Shown piece by piece: positions 13,383-25,249 of a stretch of DNA of 64,000 bases. The translations under genes were made by a program, and so were the position numbers. This DNA comes from Siphonodentalium dalli. Its lineage: Eukaryota; Mollusca; Scaphopoda; Gadilida; Siphonodentaliidae. Below the pieces are notes generated by a model. The model did not search any database. It was not told the origin of the DNA and worked only from the letters and a program-made list of their open reading frames with translations. How positions within the stretch are numbered: position 1 is the first letter of the stretch; every line of letters begins with the position of its first letter. The stretch is from contig CP136065.1 of the NCBI GenBank assembly GCA_032622095.1, forward strand, positions 151,101,577 to 151,165,576, given 5' to 3'.

Positions 13383-13582
13383 TTAATAACGTACAATTTG
13401 GTCATGTACATGTAATTCGATTACGCAATCGGACGCGTAGGATATGTCTGTCTCTCTGTTTATGGGCCTTGCATGCTAACCCATTTGGGCATTGATGAGA
13501 AAGAGAACAGTGCCCAACAATAACCATGCGGTTTTCGATTTTTATTTATTTAAAGGCATAGTATGTACGGTACTTATTTAAT

Positions 13583-13601
13583 TAGAGAGAGGAGGAGAGA
13601 G

Positions 13602-13691
<90 letters not shown>

Positions 13692-13697
13692 GAGAGT
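13583..13697. repeat. (GA)n microsatellite, ~115 bp
   Basis: A nearly pure GA tract, with a few GG interruptions at its start and near its end. It lies ~310 bp beyond the 3' border of GPCR exon 2, inside the next intron or downstream region. ORFs on both strands through it are low-complexity artefacts. Confidence 0.95.
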
Positions 13698-14009
13698 AAT
13701 GCAACAACAAAAACTGTGAACACGGTGTTGGGTCCCAAACAAAACACAGCCATTTTCACGACATGGAACACACGAGCGTACCGTGTTAGTCTAATTCTGA
13801 TATTGTAGAAATAAAGAGCACCTGTCTGGCTTCTGGCCAAAGATTGAAAACGGCTCGAAAATGTCTGTGACTTTGGCAAGTGTTTGTCAGAGCACACGAA
13901 GCCGTGGCATATCAATAGTTCGTGTTGTAGTTTCGAATGAGCCATTGAGTTATATGTGATATAGTAGTGTCAGAACAGTCACTGAAGGGTCACATGCCTT
14001 TTACTTTAC

Positions 14010-14313
14010 CTTGTTCCTGGAAGCCACCATCAGGTGAATGACCCCACTGTAGCAAGCGATAACAAGTATGGTCGGGACGACGGTATTAACGATTCGAGTC
14101 ACCTCCATTGCCACGTCCATAAACCGCGTGTAAGCTGGAGAGTCCGGACGAAAAGTGCAAGATGACATTTCGGCGCCTGGTGCTGTGTAGGTGTCGTATG
14201 TTAGAAAGTATGGTATGCCATTTAGCAAGAGGTACGACCATATAACCACAAGTGCAATGACCATATTTCGCTGGCTAAGTCCTTCCCGTCCGGGCTTCCT
14301 CAATGATCTTAAC
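14010..14313 (-). CDS. Class A GPCR, exon 2 (ICL2-TM4-ECL2-TM5)
   Basis: An internal exon of a rhodopsin-family receptor. It starts after a pyrimidine-rich 'ttatcttttccag' acceptor and ends at AAG|GTAAAG. It begins with the last base of a codon (phase 2) and ends in phase 0, giving 101 codons. The peptide shows a basic ICL2 ('LRSLRKPGRE'), a TM4 ending at the conserved Trp ('VIALVVIW'), ECL2 with the disulfide Cys ('EMSSCTF'), and TM5 with the expected Pro and Tyr ('VVPTILVIACYSGVIHLM') followed by 'VASRNK'. Phase and topology fit exon 1 at 27278-27678. The next exon, carrying TM6/TM7, should lie at lower coordinates but was not found. The ligand class cannot be called. Confidence 0.8.
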
Positions 14314-14887
14314 CTGGAAAAGATAACGAGACTCTGTCTATAAGCGGCGATGTCATACATTCATACCTTCCTCGGATTTAATCGCTTCTTTACTAAATGG
14401 ATCCTCCCAATGTATATGTATAAATGTATATAATCCCAAAATCGGACTTGTGAATTAACCTTGTCATTGTTATATAGTATATATTGGTATATCTGGTATT
14501 TATCCCTAGGGGCCTGTTGTGACTCCCTGATTACCGTGTGTGCATCCAGTGAGGTGTGGTGTAGGAGACCATGTGGTACTATAGGGTGACCGTACCATGT
14601 GAGGCATCGACTTGCGGCTACGGCTTAGTTGCGGATACGGCTTAGTCAATGGTCCAATTCGGTCCTACACCTCTTCAAGACGGGTGGTTGAGTTGACCCA
14701 ACTCAATCAATCGGTAAGTCACGCCTCCCGGTGTTCCAGATTAAATTTATGTTATCCGTTATATTGTTTTCCTGACGTTTGTAGTTTAGTTTTCTCTTCA
14801 TTCATGTGTGGTGATTCAGTATAGTTCCAAATTTATTTGAATTTAGTCTTTATTATTGTTGAGTTTTGGAATATAGTACTGCCCACG

Positions 14888-14964
14888 CCCCCCCCCCCCC
14901 CCCTATCTCTCTCTCTCTCTCTATCTCTCTCTCTTCTCTCTCTTTCTCTCTCTCTCTCTCTCTG
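14888..14964. repeat. C16 homopolymer followed by (CT)n
   Basis: A run of 16 C (14888-14903) leads directly into an imperfect CT/CTAT tract of ~60 bp. It is noncoding and lies upstream (minus sense) of GPCR exon 2, within the large intron. Confidence 0.95.
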
Positions 14965-15352
14965 GTGAGTTACCGGACGGCTGTTACATCATGTACATGT
15001 AGTAGCGAAACGGGTCGTGGCTTCTGCCCCAGGCATTTAGTTTAAACATATTTATTTGTCTAATTTCAATAACACATATAGGAAATGATACATACATTTT
15101 AATAGACAATGGGATTGGAGGACAAGTGCTGACTCACTTATGAGTACCCCCTCTCCCATTTGCTATTACCCTGAAAAATAAATCAATAATAATGGCATTG
15201 CAACATGACTACCAAAGGCAATTTGAACTTATATACATGTACATATCACCGGTCGTTTCCCTCCCCAGAGTCAGTCTTGTGTTTATATATGAATTACTTG
15301 AAAGTCGTCCTTGTTTGAGTCATTTGCTGGCTTGTATATGTATTTGCTAGAC

Positions 15353-15817
15353 TTAGTCAATAGAATCTAGTTTTGTCTCACGGATGAATGATTGTACAGC
15401 TAAGAAAAAAAATTCAATGTCGCAATCGGGTAGAGCAGGGTCTCCAAATAGCTGAATTTTTAGTGAGTAAATATTATAAGGAAGTAATTTATTCAATAGG
15501 CGAATTCTTGGGATCGAATGTAGGTAACAATCAAAGAAATAATGGAAGGCATTTTCTTCTCCGTTTCCACAGGAGCAGTCTTTGCAATTTGCAATGTAAT
15601 TTTTAACCTTTTCTGATAGGAGGTTGCTACATTCACATCGTAATCTGCAGTGATATATATTTTCAGTCCGCTTTCCTACATTGTAATATTTGGGGGGGGG
15701 GGGGGGGGGTATTTCAGGTCGAAATGTGTTTAGATAACATTGTAGGTTAAGATCTCGAGTCTTAATTTTGGTTGTATTCCAATTTTTTACACACGTGGGC
15801 ATGAATGTTGACTCCAT
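15353..15817 (-). pseudogene. RT C-terminal domain (Cys-rich) of the 15.0-17.1 kb element
   Basis: A 154-codon open stretch equivalent to the non-LTR RT C-terminus. It shows 'IYHCRLRCECSNLL' followed by a zinc-knuckle-like 'CKDCSCGNGEENAFHYFFDC', the Cys/His-rich tail common in jockey/CR1-superfamily RTs. A run of 18 G on the plus strand (15692-15709) inserts six Pro codons, probably a homopolymer expansion. Upstream coding (15830-16180) continues in other frames with shifts, so the copy is dead. Confidence 0.75.
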
Positions 15818-16188
15818 TCTTTTGTGTTAGGTTTAAAATGTATAAAGTTTGATGCAAATCTAGTATCGTGGTCGCTTATATCTGAGAATTTTGGGGGAAG
15901 TAAGTCAACTAAATATTTGGGCACTTTGTGATTGACAATGTTATGAAAAAGTGAAAGTCTTTTTGTTTGTCTTCTTTCTGAACGTGTTTCCCCAACCCAT
16001 TTCGGTTAGCATTCGTTTGCGGGATACAGATCTCGTACAGCCACTTATAATGCGTGCGGCTTCATATTCTACATCATCTTGTTGTTTGAGTAACGCGTCT
16101 GGTGCTCCTGCCCAGACAATACTATAGCATATTCCATGAATGGGCGTACGTGTGACAAATAGAGGATTTCAAGAGTTTTGCGGTTTAA

Positions 16189-16683
16189 AGGCACGTGAGG
16201 CCATAGTTGTCGAAAATATTCATATTTGTTCCAATCATCGTAAACAGAACAACATTAAAATGCATACAGTTTCCTTCATATATACCATGATTATCGCGTA
16301 AACAGCATGTTATCATAAAAAACCTACTATATTTTACCTAAGCAAGAGCCTGATTGTGTTACAGAAGACAGCACAATGCTACTGGCTAATCACACAAAAA
16401 TGGCATAAACGCTCTTTATTTGTTCCATATCAGGAACTCACCAACAAAGAACGCTCTTTATGTTTACCATCATAATATAAACAAACACCAGAAAAGTTAC
16501 TTTTTATGCTTTTGTTTACATAACAATGGTCAAACAAATGACAATAACATACTGTTTATGCGATATTTCTTATTTGTATACGGACAAAGTCGGTCTACAT
16601 TTTGATGTTCTTTCTGTTTGTGGCGGTGTTTGACGGGTGGAAATATTTTTACAGGATACCCACCGCCAAGGCCAACCGTACCT
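16189..16683 (-). mobile_element. TTAA MITE, family F2 (copy a), inside RT gene
   Basis: A 495-bp element with a TTAA on each side (16185-16188, 16684-16687). In plus orientation its ends are AGGCACGTGAGGCC and GGCCAACCGTACCT, so the terminal inverted repeat is AGGYACG(N)3GGCC. It contains two copies of the 15-mer motif (near 16407 and 16446). The orientation is opposite to copies b (23522-24014) and c (35825-36318). It is non-coding. Confidence 0.92.
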
Positions 16684-17100
16684 TTAAAAGATACTTGAGT
16701 CTTCGTGGTTGGGATAATTTAGCATAAGCTCCGGTACATACATTTTCTATATAACTGTCCCATGTTAAGTCGTCGTCTATTTCCATGCCTAGATGCTTGT
16801 GCTGTTTATAGTAATCAGGTCTCAATCCATCAAAGGGTATGAGCGGTCTCTCAAGGTTTTGAGAACTTGTGAAAAATAGTAATTTTGTCTTAGAATTATT
16901 AAATTTAACTATCCATGTGTCCGCCCACTTTCTTATTTTCTCCATGTCGTTATTTACACTATGTTCAAGGCATTGTATGTCCGTATCAGATTTTATGAGG
17001 CATGTGTCATCGGCGTATAGTCTGATTTGTGATTCCAAGTTGTCAGCAATATCGTTTTTATAGATTAAAAATAGCAGGGGGCCGACTATGGACCCCTGCT
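16649..17100 (-). pseudogene. RT palm fragment with YADD motif
   Basis: The reading frame includes the motif-B-like 'GPLLF', motif C 'LYADDTCLI', motif D-type 'KFNNSKTKLLFF' and 'HLGMEIDDDLTW' (the YLG-like step). It ends where the MITE at 16189-16683 enters. The last ~12 residues of the open frame (after 'LKYLLK') are MITE sequence, not RT. Removing the MITE with one TTAA joins it in frame to the coding sequence below 16185. Confidence 0.8.
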
Positions 17101-17523
17101 GTTACTGGCGAATATTTAGAAAAGCTAGAATTTATTTGCAACCAGGCATTGGTCCGATCATAATTCGAATAGTAGTCCGAGGCGGATGCATGCTGGACTA
17201 TAAGTTGTCGATTATAGATGACAACACAAACTAGAAAACAACTGAGTATCCATTCGTTTGCACCCAAACAGAAGATATGTAACACATAACTGCATAGCGT
17301 GTGAAAGGTGTGTGAACGAAATATTAAAATAAAAAATAAAAAAAACAACGTGCATGTTGAACGTTGGAATGGTGACCTGCTAAGTTCAATGATGGGGTGT
17401 ATCCTCAGTATTTGATTCTGAGCTTTGATCCCAATATCAGTGACTATATAGACACAAGAAGGTACAGCTGGGTAATTGGAAATTGTCAAACCAACCAGGA
17501 CTGTAGGCTCTTCACTGATTTAA

Positions 17524-17750
17524 AGGTACTCAATCTGATCAGAGGGCCCCCATATTATCAATATACAACAACAACAACATTTCTTCAAAATACGCTTTAG
17601 TTATCAGAATCGATTAATTGCAACAAAATAATGCTAACCACTGTCAACTATGGTGCCAAATTTCCCAAAACGTGTTATCAACAACATTTCAACAAAATAT
17701 GGCCGTATTATCACTTGAGTATCACGAAATTTGGCCGTATTGCGACTTTG
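17524..17750 (+). mobile_element. TTAA MITE, family F1 fragment
   Basis: Starts at TTAA|AGGTACTCAATC and matches the left part of the copy at 20336 (for example 'ttatcagaatcgattaatt' near 17600). The right half is lost, and the 3' limit is approximate. Confidence 0.7.
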
Positions 17751-18254
17751 CAGTTGATTTAACATCATACTAGCAATTAACATAAATGTGGAGAGTGCAT
17801 ACGTTGTTGTTCTGCGACGCGCATTCGTCTTCAGTTGGTTAGCTCTTTACATGTATAGTGCTTACATACATTGTACAGGCATTAACATAGGTTTTTTCTT
17901 CTTTCAGAATATCACTATAAAACCTCTGAATTAGCTCAATTTTTGAGTCGTACAATTTTCGCCTGGGTGTACGAAATATTGCGCCGCGCGATTTTAAATC
18001 AGAACAAGGTATGCCTCGTTAGATTCTGATTGACTCATATTATTTTGGTAGATTCCAAATTTAAAAAATAATAAATTCAGTTGTTTATTGTTTCATACAC
18101 CCCGTATACCACACGAACGCATTTTAGAGCTAACGGTCACTGCACTGAAATTAATTCGAAAATGGAAAGTATAATATCTATTAAATTATGCATTCCCCAC
18201 CCCTCTTCATCTAATCAATTGCTGGGGCAACGCCGAGAGAATTAAAGCATATTC

Positions 18255-18315
18255 ATAAGAACGCTCTTTAAGACCAACCGATATTGAGGACCTAAAGTAT
18301 AAACGCTCTTTAAAA
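18255..18315. repeat. Paired 15-mer module
   Basis: Two close matches to the complement of ATAAAGAGCGTTTAT lie ~40 bp apart ('gaacgctctttaa' and 'ataaacgctctttaa'). This is the same spacing as inside the F2 MITEs, but no F2 end is present here. Confidence 0.55.
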
Positions 18316-18717
18316 TCCAGTTGAAATTATGCTCGCATTTGTTACATCGCGGTCCAGTTTAGGGGATCAAAATAGGTAAATGACACCGTTAAATACTTTT
18401 ATTATATGACCACCACTAATCCCTTACAAATACCACTATATTGTTTGGCGATAAATTCCGAGCAGTCGGAAAACGCTTGTTTGATCGTGAGCCGTATCGG
18501 TATTCTATGAATTCCGTATCAGTATCCTTTGAATTCCGTATCAGTATCCCGTGAAATTAGGTCACCGGAAGTTGGGAACTATTTACCAGGTATGTTCGTT
18601 TGAAGCGTAAACGGATCTGTTCTATTTTCGCGCGTGTATAGTATAATTAACGAAGTAGTTTTGCCCTTTGTGACATGGGATGAACCAAAAATGACATTGT
18701 GTCAAATAATAAACGCT

Positions 18718-18879
18718 TTATCGGTACAGTGAAGTGCTATGGGTGCAGTATCACGTCTCGTTGACGATGTCAGATCGCCGCATCAAACTCGCTGCCTGCG
18801 GCAGCTCGTTTGATACGGCGATCTGACATCGTCAACTCGGCGTGATACTGCACCCATATCACTTCACTATACCGATAAT
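18718..18879. repeat. Near-perfect 162-bp palindrome
   Basis: Arms of ~77 bp meet at about 18800 ('gctgcctgcggcagc'). The outer arms read 'ttatcggtacagtgaag' and its complement, and the inner arms 'gatgtcagatcgccg' and its complement. Very few mismatches suggest recent origin or continuing correction. It is noncoding. Confidence 0.9.
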
Positions 18880-19149
18880 GTGTATTTATATGGTATTGAT
18901 ATTTCCCAGAAACTCACTGAAGTCAACGAATTTGGAAAATTCTGATACCCGGCCACTTTGACGAAGCATGGTACTGCGTCCATTGTCTAGAATACTGATG
19001 ATGGTATAGGAAATACGAATGACTGATAATATATGTGTGAGATATTTTGTGAATTTATATACGAAATGACTGGAATATCATTGTGAATGTAGAGGGTGTG
19101 TGTTTATTAAATTATATCTTATCCGGTAAGTTATCACTCCTTCCAAATT

Positions 19150-20000
19150 CCGTAGATGTGAGATGGACGTTCAAATAAGTCATGTGCGTTTTATGCGATT
19201 AGCTGTTTTCAACTGTCCACAAACGTGAGACGAACGCTCTTTATGTTTACCATATCAGGATTAGATTGAACAAAAACGCTCTTTATTGTTCCATGACATG
19301 ACCGATTTTTCTTATTCTATAACTTGAATAAGTCATTCGGTAGCACACAAATGGATTAGCGATTTAGTTTGATCACCGGAATCAGCATGGCTGCGATGTA
19401 ACAAAAAGTGAGCTTATTTCATACACAAATAATATGCACACGTGTAAACATGTATGTTTATACAGCAAAATGTGCACATAGATAAACGTGACTAAATTGT
19501 TTGAGTAACTGATTTACTAATAACGTGGAATTGAATGCTTGAATGATTGAAACATTCAATCCTTTCAATTTGAACTTGCGTGCAGCGTTTGTAGATATAT
19601 CTGTCTTTGAATATTTCCCCACCCTGCATGTGCAATAGGCTTGCACGTTGTAAACGAAGTATTTAAATGGAAAGGCAAGTATATATATAGTCTCGTTTTT
19701 TTCGTAAGTGCGATCTATTGGGTATACAGTTTCACTCTGACAAAACCAAAGCCATAGCAATTTACCAGCTGTTTTCCGCAGGGTAATGAGACAAACGCTC
19801 TTCATTTTAACCATATCGGGAATAAACGAGCAAGGTATATGCTCTTTATTCTTCCGTGTTGAAGAAACATTGAGACCTAAATTCTATATATGACTTTAAT
19901 AAGTCTGTGTATGACATACCGTCCATATACAAGTATTTGAAGACCACTCGCAGTGGGTAAATATGTGCATAAAATATTTTAAAGTCTGTAAAAACAATAC
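19150..20000. repeat. Two diverged ~560-bp units with paired 15-mer modules
   Basis: Units begin near 19200 and 19755. Each has 'agctgtttt', then 'gagac(g/a)aacgctctt(t/c)', then 'accatatc(a/g)gga', then a second motif ('cgctctttatt' or 'tgctctttatt'), then 'attctata' and 'aataagtc'. Similarity fades towards the ends. ORFs inside are not convincing. Confidence 0.5.
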
Positions 20001-20335
20001 CACCACGTGGACATGAAGAAATAGATAAACTGTGTTCTTGTATTCATTATTGATGGTTCTCCAATGACGAAATTTCGTGTGTTGAAACCACTTTTGTAAA
20101 TAAAACTGTCACAATGATTTGTCAACAAACTTCACAAATTGTGTAGTAAGTTAATTTATTTTAGTCTGAATATTATTTTCAGAATATATTTTTCAATGCT
20201 TTGACCCTTTTCTTATTAATCCTTTCGCTGTATCTTATTGGCCTAATTGGACTGTTATATGTAATTCATCGATCCACCGTAACACTAAGGTTTACATAAC
20301 AATTGTTTTTTCTGCAATGGAACTCTCACTATTAA

Positions 20336-20743
20336 AGGTACTCAATCCGATTCGATTGTCCCTATATAATCGGATTCCAACAACAACAATTTTTTTTTAG
20401 AAATGCCGCTTCAGGTATCAGAATCGATTAATTGCACAAAAATAATGCTGAATTGCCCGAAATGTGTTATTTATCAACATGTTCGACGATATTTGGCTTT
20501 ATTATCAACACAAAGCCTCTTGGTTTAGAGTTATCCATCTTCATCCGTAATTTTGTCCGAGACCTTTGGCTCGTCGACTGTTTACTGGGCCAATAATAAG
20601 TCTCGATGGTGAACACTAATAGATTTCAAAATCGATATCTAATAACTCCGAGCTTTGATAGGTGGGTTCCTCGACTCAAATCAAAACATTTTTTTACCCC
20701 CAATAAATAGTAATTGAGGGCCGCTTAACCTCAGTATGCATCT
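20336..20743 (+). mobile_element. TTAA MITE, family F1 (copy c)
   Basis: A 408-bp copy with TTAA on both sides (20332-20335, 20744-20747). The left end is AGGTACTCAATCCGATT. The right end is worn ('cagtatgcatct'). The interior keeps 'gagttatccatcttcatccg' and the conserved right arm 'gtgggttcctcgactc'. Confidence 0.85.
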
Positions 20744-20866
20744 TTAATAATGATAATATGAACAAAGACAATATCTGTTTTCATGTACTTGTTGATGATA
20801 GTTGTTTTGCAGACTTTGTTTTTGTTAATTCGCATGAGCCCACTCCCAAGGCATTGATCCCCTTTA

Positions 20867-21283
20867 GGGTACGTTCACACACTGGCAAGTTTGCATGGTA
20901 TGTTTATGCGGACATTTCGTCATAGAAAACCACATGGTGCCAGAATATGAACGGAAACGTGCACATAACATGCATCTTTACTAAAGCGAAAGACATGGGA
21001 AGTAACATTTATCTTGTTCCAATTGTAACAGTGCTACTGTGATTTGCCTTCAAATACCTGTATGATTAATCTTTGAAAGATAATTGCATGATTTTTACAG
21101 GCAAATTCCAGTATCATCGTTACTATAGTGGAACTACGGAGATTTTACTTCGCATGTAGTAAGCTATGGCACAGATGCACTTTATGTGTTTTTTTTCCAT
21201 TCATATTATGGCGCCATATCGTTTTCTACGACAAAATGCCTGCAAGCCATACCGTGCAAACTTGCCAGTGTATGCACGTACCC
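20867..21283. mobile_element. TTAA MITE, family F4 (GGGTACGTTCACAC ends)
   Basis: A 417-bp element. Its terminal inverted repeats of ~37 bp begin GGGTACGTTCACACACTGGC and end with the complement. The flanks are TTTA on the left (one mismatch) and TTAA on the right. It is noncoding. The ORF at 21128-21334 crosses its right end by chance. Confidence 0.85.
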
Positions 21284-21339
21284 TTAACGTATATTGACCC
21301 ACCTATTTTGGTTCCCGAAACAGGACCGGAATGATTTAA

Positions 21340-21800
21340 AGGGTACTGTACACTAAATTTGGCAATTTATGGGACCATCTCCTTTTATACTCAACAGAAT
21401 ACATGCAACAAATGAATGCATTTGAGCCATGCATTAGTGCAAAATACACTCAGGTGAAAACAGCATCGTAACTATAATGAAAATGAGTTTATAAATCATT
21501 GCACCGATGTCGACATCGCAAAACCGAAAATAGCACGACACTGACAAATAAAAATGTCTGATATGTGCATAATGAATTGAATTATTGTTCGATGCCTTTC
21601 GTTAAGTCATATCCACTTAATATCCACTATATTTATAATAGTTATGAATAGTTTAACTGGCCTATATCGTTTAACAACACAGTGCCGGTCCGACATCGGA
21701 CCGATGCCACTATGTCTGTTGGGATGACTCGAGTCATAAACTCATTTTATTACGCCCTCTGTGCACACATGTGTAATCGGTGAAGCTGTTTTTGGCGTTT
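21340..21800 (+). mobile_element. Left end of TTAA element, family F5
   Basis: TTAA|AGGGTACTGTACAC at 21336-21353 starts a sequence whose inverted counterpart ends at 26711. Internal blocks ('actcaacagaatacatg', 'caacaaatgaatgca', 'gactcgagtcataaactca') recur inverted at 26.5-26.7 and 27.06-27.23 kb. No transposase ORF is visible between the ends. Confidence 0.6.
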
Positions 21801-22599
21801 GATAGGACATATAGGAGCTATGGGCAAATTGATTAAAAGTATACTTGCGTATTTTCGTAATCGAACCATGTAACGAAGATCGACAATTGTGGTCTAATTA
21901 TTATTATGCATGCTATCTCATGCATTATTCAGTAGCTTGTAGTGCAGTTATGGTACTTTGGTATACAACCCCCCAAAAAATCGGTATTAATTTACTTTAG
22001 TAACAAGGGACGTACTCGCAAAATGCGTACTGTTAGACTTTTTGCAGGATGTATGTATTCACGCGCGATGAATCTTCGTGGAGGTCTCATTGCTGCAGTA
22101 TACATGTTACTTTTATGACATTGTTTTAGACATTTATGTGTGAACAATGGCTGATGAGTCTCAAGAGTGTATGTAAATCATTCAGGACATAACAATCTGC
22201 GGAATGGGATGGAATGCTGAACAGATTGACAATCTGCGGAACCGAATGTGAAATTGCGCGGGACGGCCGATATATCGAGGAATATGGCACATTGTCTAAC
22301 CAAGTATGTTAACCCCGCCACTGACCGACACCAGCGGCTGAATTCTGGTCTCAGGTCTAGACCACCCTAATAAGCACGGTGTTCCATATCAGGACTTGGT
22401 TTCGCGAAACCACCTGGTCGCAAGCTGGGATCGGCGCATTGTTGTACAATCAACGACAATCAATGACAATCTATGGACAAAAGCGTGCTGAGCGCTGCAT
22501 CGAGATTGGTGTGTTGGTGTCTCCAAACCTGAGCACGTGAAAGCGGCTTACATCCGTGTTGTATAGCGGTATCTGTATGCCGTCGCCGTTCGACAGGGA

Positions 22600-22905
22600 T
22601 CACGGGGCAGGGGTGGTGCGGATTTCTCACCCCCTATGCGGGTGTCACGACGTTGTCAGTTTTACGGGTGGAGGAAAGTCTACGCAGAGAGTAAATTTCA
22701 CCGAGAAACACTCCGCTGTGTGTAGAAATACCGACCCCGGAATGGGACCGACAAACTTGCCCAGATACACGAATAAGATTATCCTCACTTAGAGTAGATC
22801 GCGAAACCGCGCTTTCGAACAAGCTTCGTCAGCGCTAGATGGCAAATGGCGGGGTAATGCCCCGAGCATTCTACCGACGGGACCACCGGCGTCCTTTACA
22901 GTCAA
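22600..22905 (-). repeat. Candidate tRNA-derived SINE
   Basis: On the minus strand a box-A-like 'TGGTCCCGTCGGTAGAATGC' (near 22880) and a box-B-like core 'GTTCGA' (near 22820) are ~65 bp apart, followed by ~200 bp of non-tRNA body. Box B is a poor match past its core and the spacing is long. No A-rich tail or second copy is seen in the window, so this is only a candidate. Confidence 0.3.
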
Positions 22906-23229
22906 TGTATAGTGTAACATATTGTTTGTTCAGATCAAGAACCAACTATATATTGTTCAACTTTGCGTCAAAATATTACACATAAATTACATTCAGCTCT
23001 TGAAAACATTTTGAACCATTATTATAGGAGATATCAGGTGGGAATTTCCAACAACTAGAAATAGTGAGGTACTTGTTGGAAATTTTCAACAATGCATTGG
23101 GTGAGGGGGTGACATGTGCAACGTAATTTCGCGGTCTTGGGAATTTGCAATAAGTTGAAAATTTAGAAAGATTCAAAATAACTATCGCCGTGATTGAAAA
23201 TTATTTTCCAGAAAATGTAATGGTCACAA

Positions 23230-23245
23230 GGGGGGGGGGGGGGGG
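23230..23245. repeat. G16 homopolymer
   Basis: A pure G run of 16, followed by further G-rich sequence (gtggggttggtggggg), so the region is G-quadruplex-prone. Confidence 0.95.
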
Positions 23246-23521
23246 TGGGGTTGGTGGGGGTATCGGAAAAAATCCACATGAGTGCGTTGTATCACACTCC
23301 CAATAGGAGTAGCAGATATTTCCATTGCCATGTAATTTGTTTCCAAATCCATGTTTAAAGACAAATTATGACAAATAAACCAATTTGAAATGTCAAGGCT
23401 TAAGAAACTGTACCAAATAAATCATTAATCAAGAGCAGGGGTCCCATACATTTAATTTAATTTAATTCAATTTAATCGGACATTTCCTTATTTTGAACCA
23501 CAATTTTTCGTTCTGACTTAA

Positions 23522-24014
23522 AGGTACGGTTGGCCTTGGCGGTGGATATCCTGTGAAAATATTTCCACCCGTCAAAAACCGCCACAAACAGAAAGAACAT
23601 CAAAATGTAGACAGACTTTGTCCGTATACAAATAAGAAATATCGCATAAACAGTATGTTATTGTCAAATGTTTGACCATTGTTATGTAAACAAAAGCATA
23701 AAAAGTAACTTTTCTTGGGTTTGTTTATATTATGATGGTAAACATAAAGAGCGTTCTTTGTTGGTGAATTCCTAATATGGAACTAATAAAGAGCGTTTAT
23801 GCCATTTGTGTGTGATTAGCCAGTAGCATTGTGCTGTCTTCTGTAACACAATCAGGCTCTTGCTTAAGTAAAATATAGTAGTTCTTTATGATAACATGCT
23901 GTATACGTGATGGTCATGGTATATATGAACGAAACTGTATGCGTTTTAGTGTGTTTCTGTTTACGGTGATTAGAACAAATATGAATATTTCGACAACTAA
24001 GGCCTCACGTGCCT
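23522..24014 (+). mobile_element. TTAA MITE, family F2 (copy b)
   Basis: A 493-bp copy with TTAA on both sides (23518-23521, 24015-24018). The ends are AGGTACGGTTGGCC and GGCCTCACGTGCCT. It contains paired 15-mers near 23744 and 23789. It is very similar to copies at 16189 and 35825, implying fairly recent spread. Confidence 0.93.
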
Positions 24015-25249
24015 TTAATATAATTTTGAGAGTTTTTGCTGTTATATTGTATATCCAGTCCAGCAATAATTTATTCTCAAATGATGAATTAGTACTATCA
24101 AAACTAGCTCCGACCTCAATTCATTTCAGAAACACGGAACGAAAGACACCCGCATCCAATGCGGATTACGTTCCGATTGCAAAACTACTATTATTCCCTA
24201 TTTATCCGTGTCAACCAAACCCATCGATAACATATTAGAAATAATAGCACGAAAATCTGACTTAATCCATCTAACGGTTATATGCTTTCAAACAAGGCAA
24301 TACTGTTATAAATAAAACTCCACTGTAAAGCCAGATAAACGCACGCATGATTTACAATCAAATTACCAATCTGTATCGTTACTGCGAAAACAGAAAAAGG
24401 TATTCTCGTCTTAGGTTCAAGTCTCGGTTTATACAAAAATCTCAGACCAGGGGGGTACTAGGTCTCAGTTGTAGACTATTACCTATAACACACATAATTA
24501 TCGATTATATTACATTTTGTCCAGTTCATATCTAATTATAATCTTTCTTCTACACGGCATATCAATAAAACACAATTCCTATTTGGTTAACATAAAGAAA
24601 AATGCTTCCAAAAAATACATATGTTGATAATGTTTCTGTTACCAGAACTTGTACGTTACCACATGGTTCGAATTATGAACAGACCGATACAGGCTTGAAT
24701 GACAATAAGAAGGCAAACCTTGGTTTACGTAAACCTGAGTTTCAAAAAGACGAGAATACGGACCAGTGCTGACCAATAATCCCAGCTTACTCGCCTCGAA
24801 GCTGGGTAACACATGGCGATCACCGTGGTTTCGGCCTGGTCTAGACTATGGTTTACATGAAACCCTGGTCTAGACCAGGGACCAGAATTCGGCCGCATGA
24901 GTTTCATTATCCGTCGAGTTGGTTGTTTTTGTACATCTGGAGACCGATTAATCCATACATGCCAAGGTGTCACGAAACATCGAAAACTGCGTTTGACATC
25001 AATGTTTATAATTTAGATTTCGCGATGAATACGCCAGAAAACAAACATATATTAGGTATCAAATAACCCAGTGGAATACTACGCATTCATTGTTATAATC
25101 TATATGCATGGCTGTGGTAAAACAACTACTGACTAGTAGGCGAACATGCAAAATTTATATATCGACGCCGATGAAAAAAAATAAATTTAAAAAGAAGAAG
25201 AAGAAAAAATAGACTCTGTGCTCACAATATAATATAGGCAATTGCTTTA

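Larger units (their letters stand above)
15040..17100 (-). mobile_element. 5'-truncated non-LTR retrotransposon with nested MITE
   Basis: The remains of one non-LTR element on the minus strand. It starts abruptly at about 17100 inside the RT domain ('GSIVGPLLF'), continues through 'YADD' (within 16649-17038), is broken by a 495-bp TTAA MITE (16189-16683), and resumes as '(L)NRKTLEILYLSHVRPFMEYA' before frameshifts. It ends with the C-terminal Cys-rich region (15353-15817). The 3' tail runs to about 15040 with an AATAAA ('gacaaataaatatg'). The endonuclease and ORF1 are missing, which is the usual 5' truncation of target-primed reverse transcription. It lies inside the GPCR intron on the same strand. 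Confidence 0.85.

Noticed and set aside
13563-13945. Arg-Glu or Ser-Leu rich ORFs
   Set aside because: Translations of the (GA)n microsatellite.
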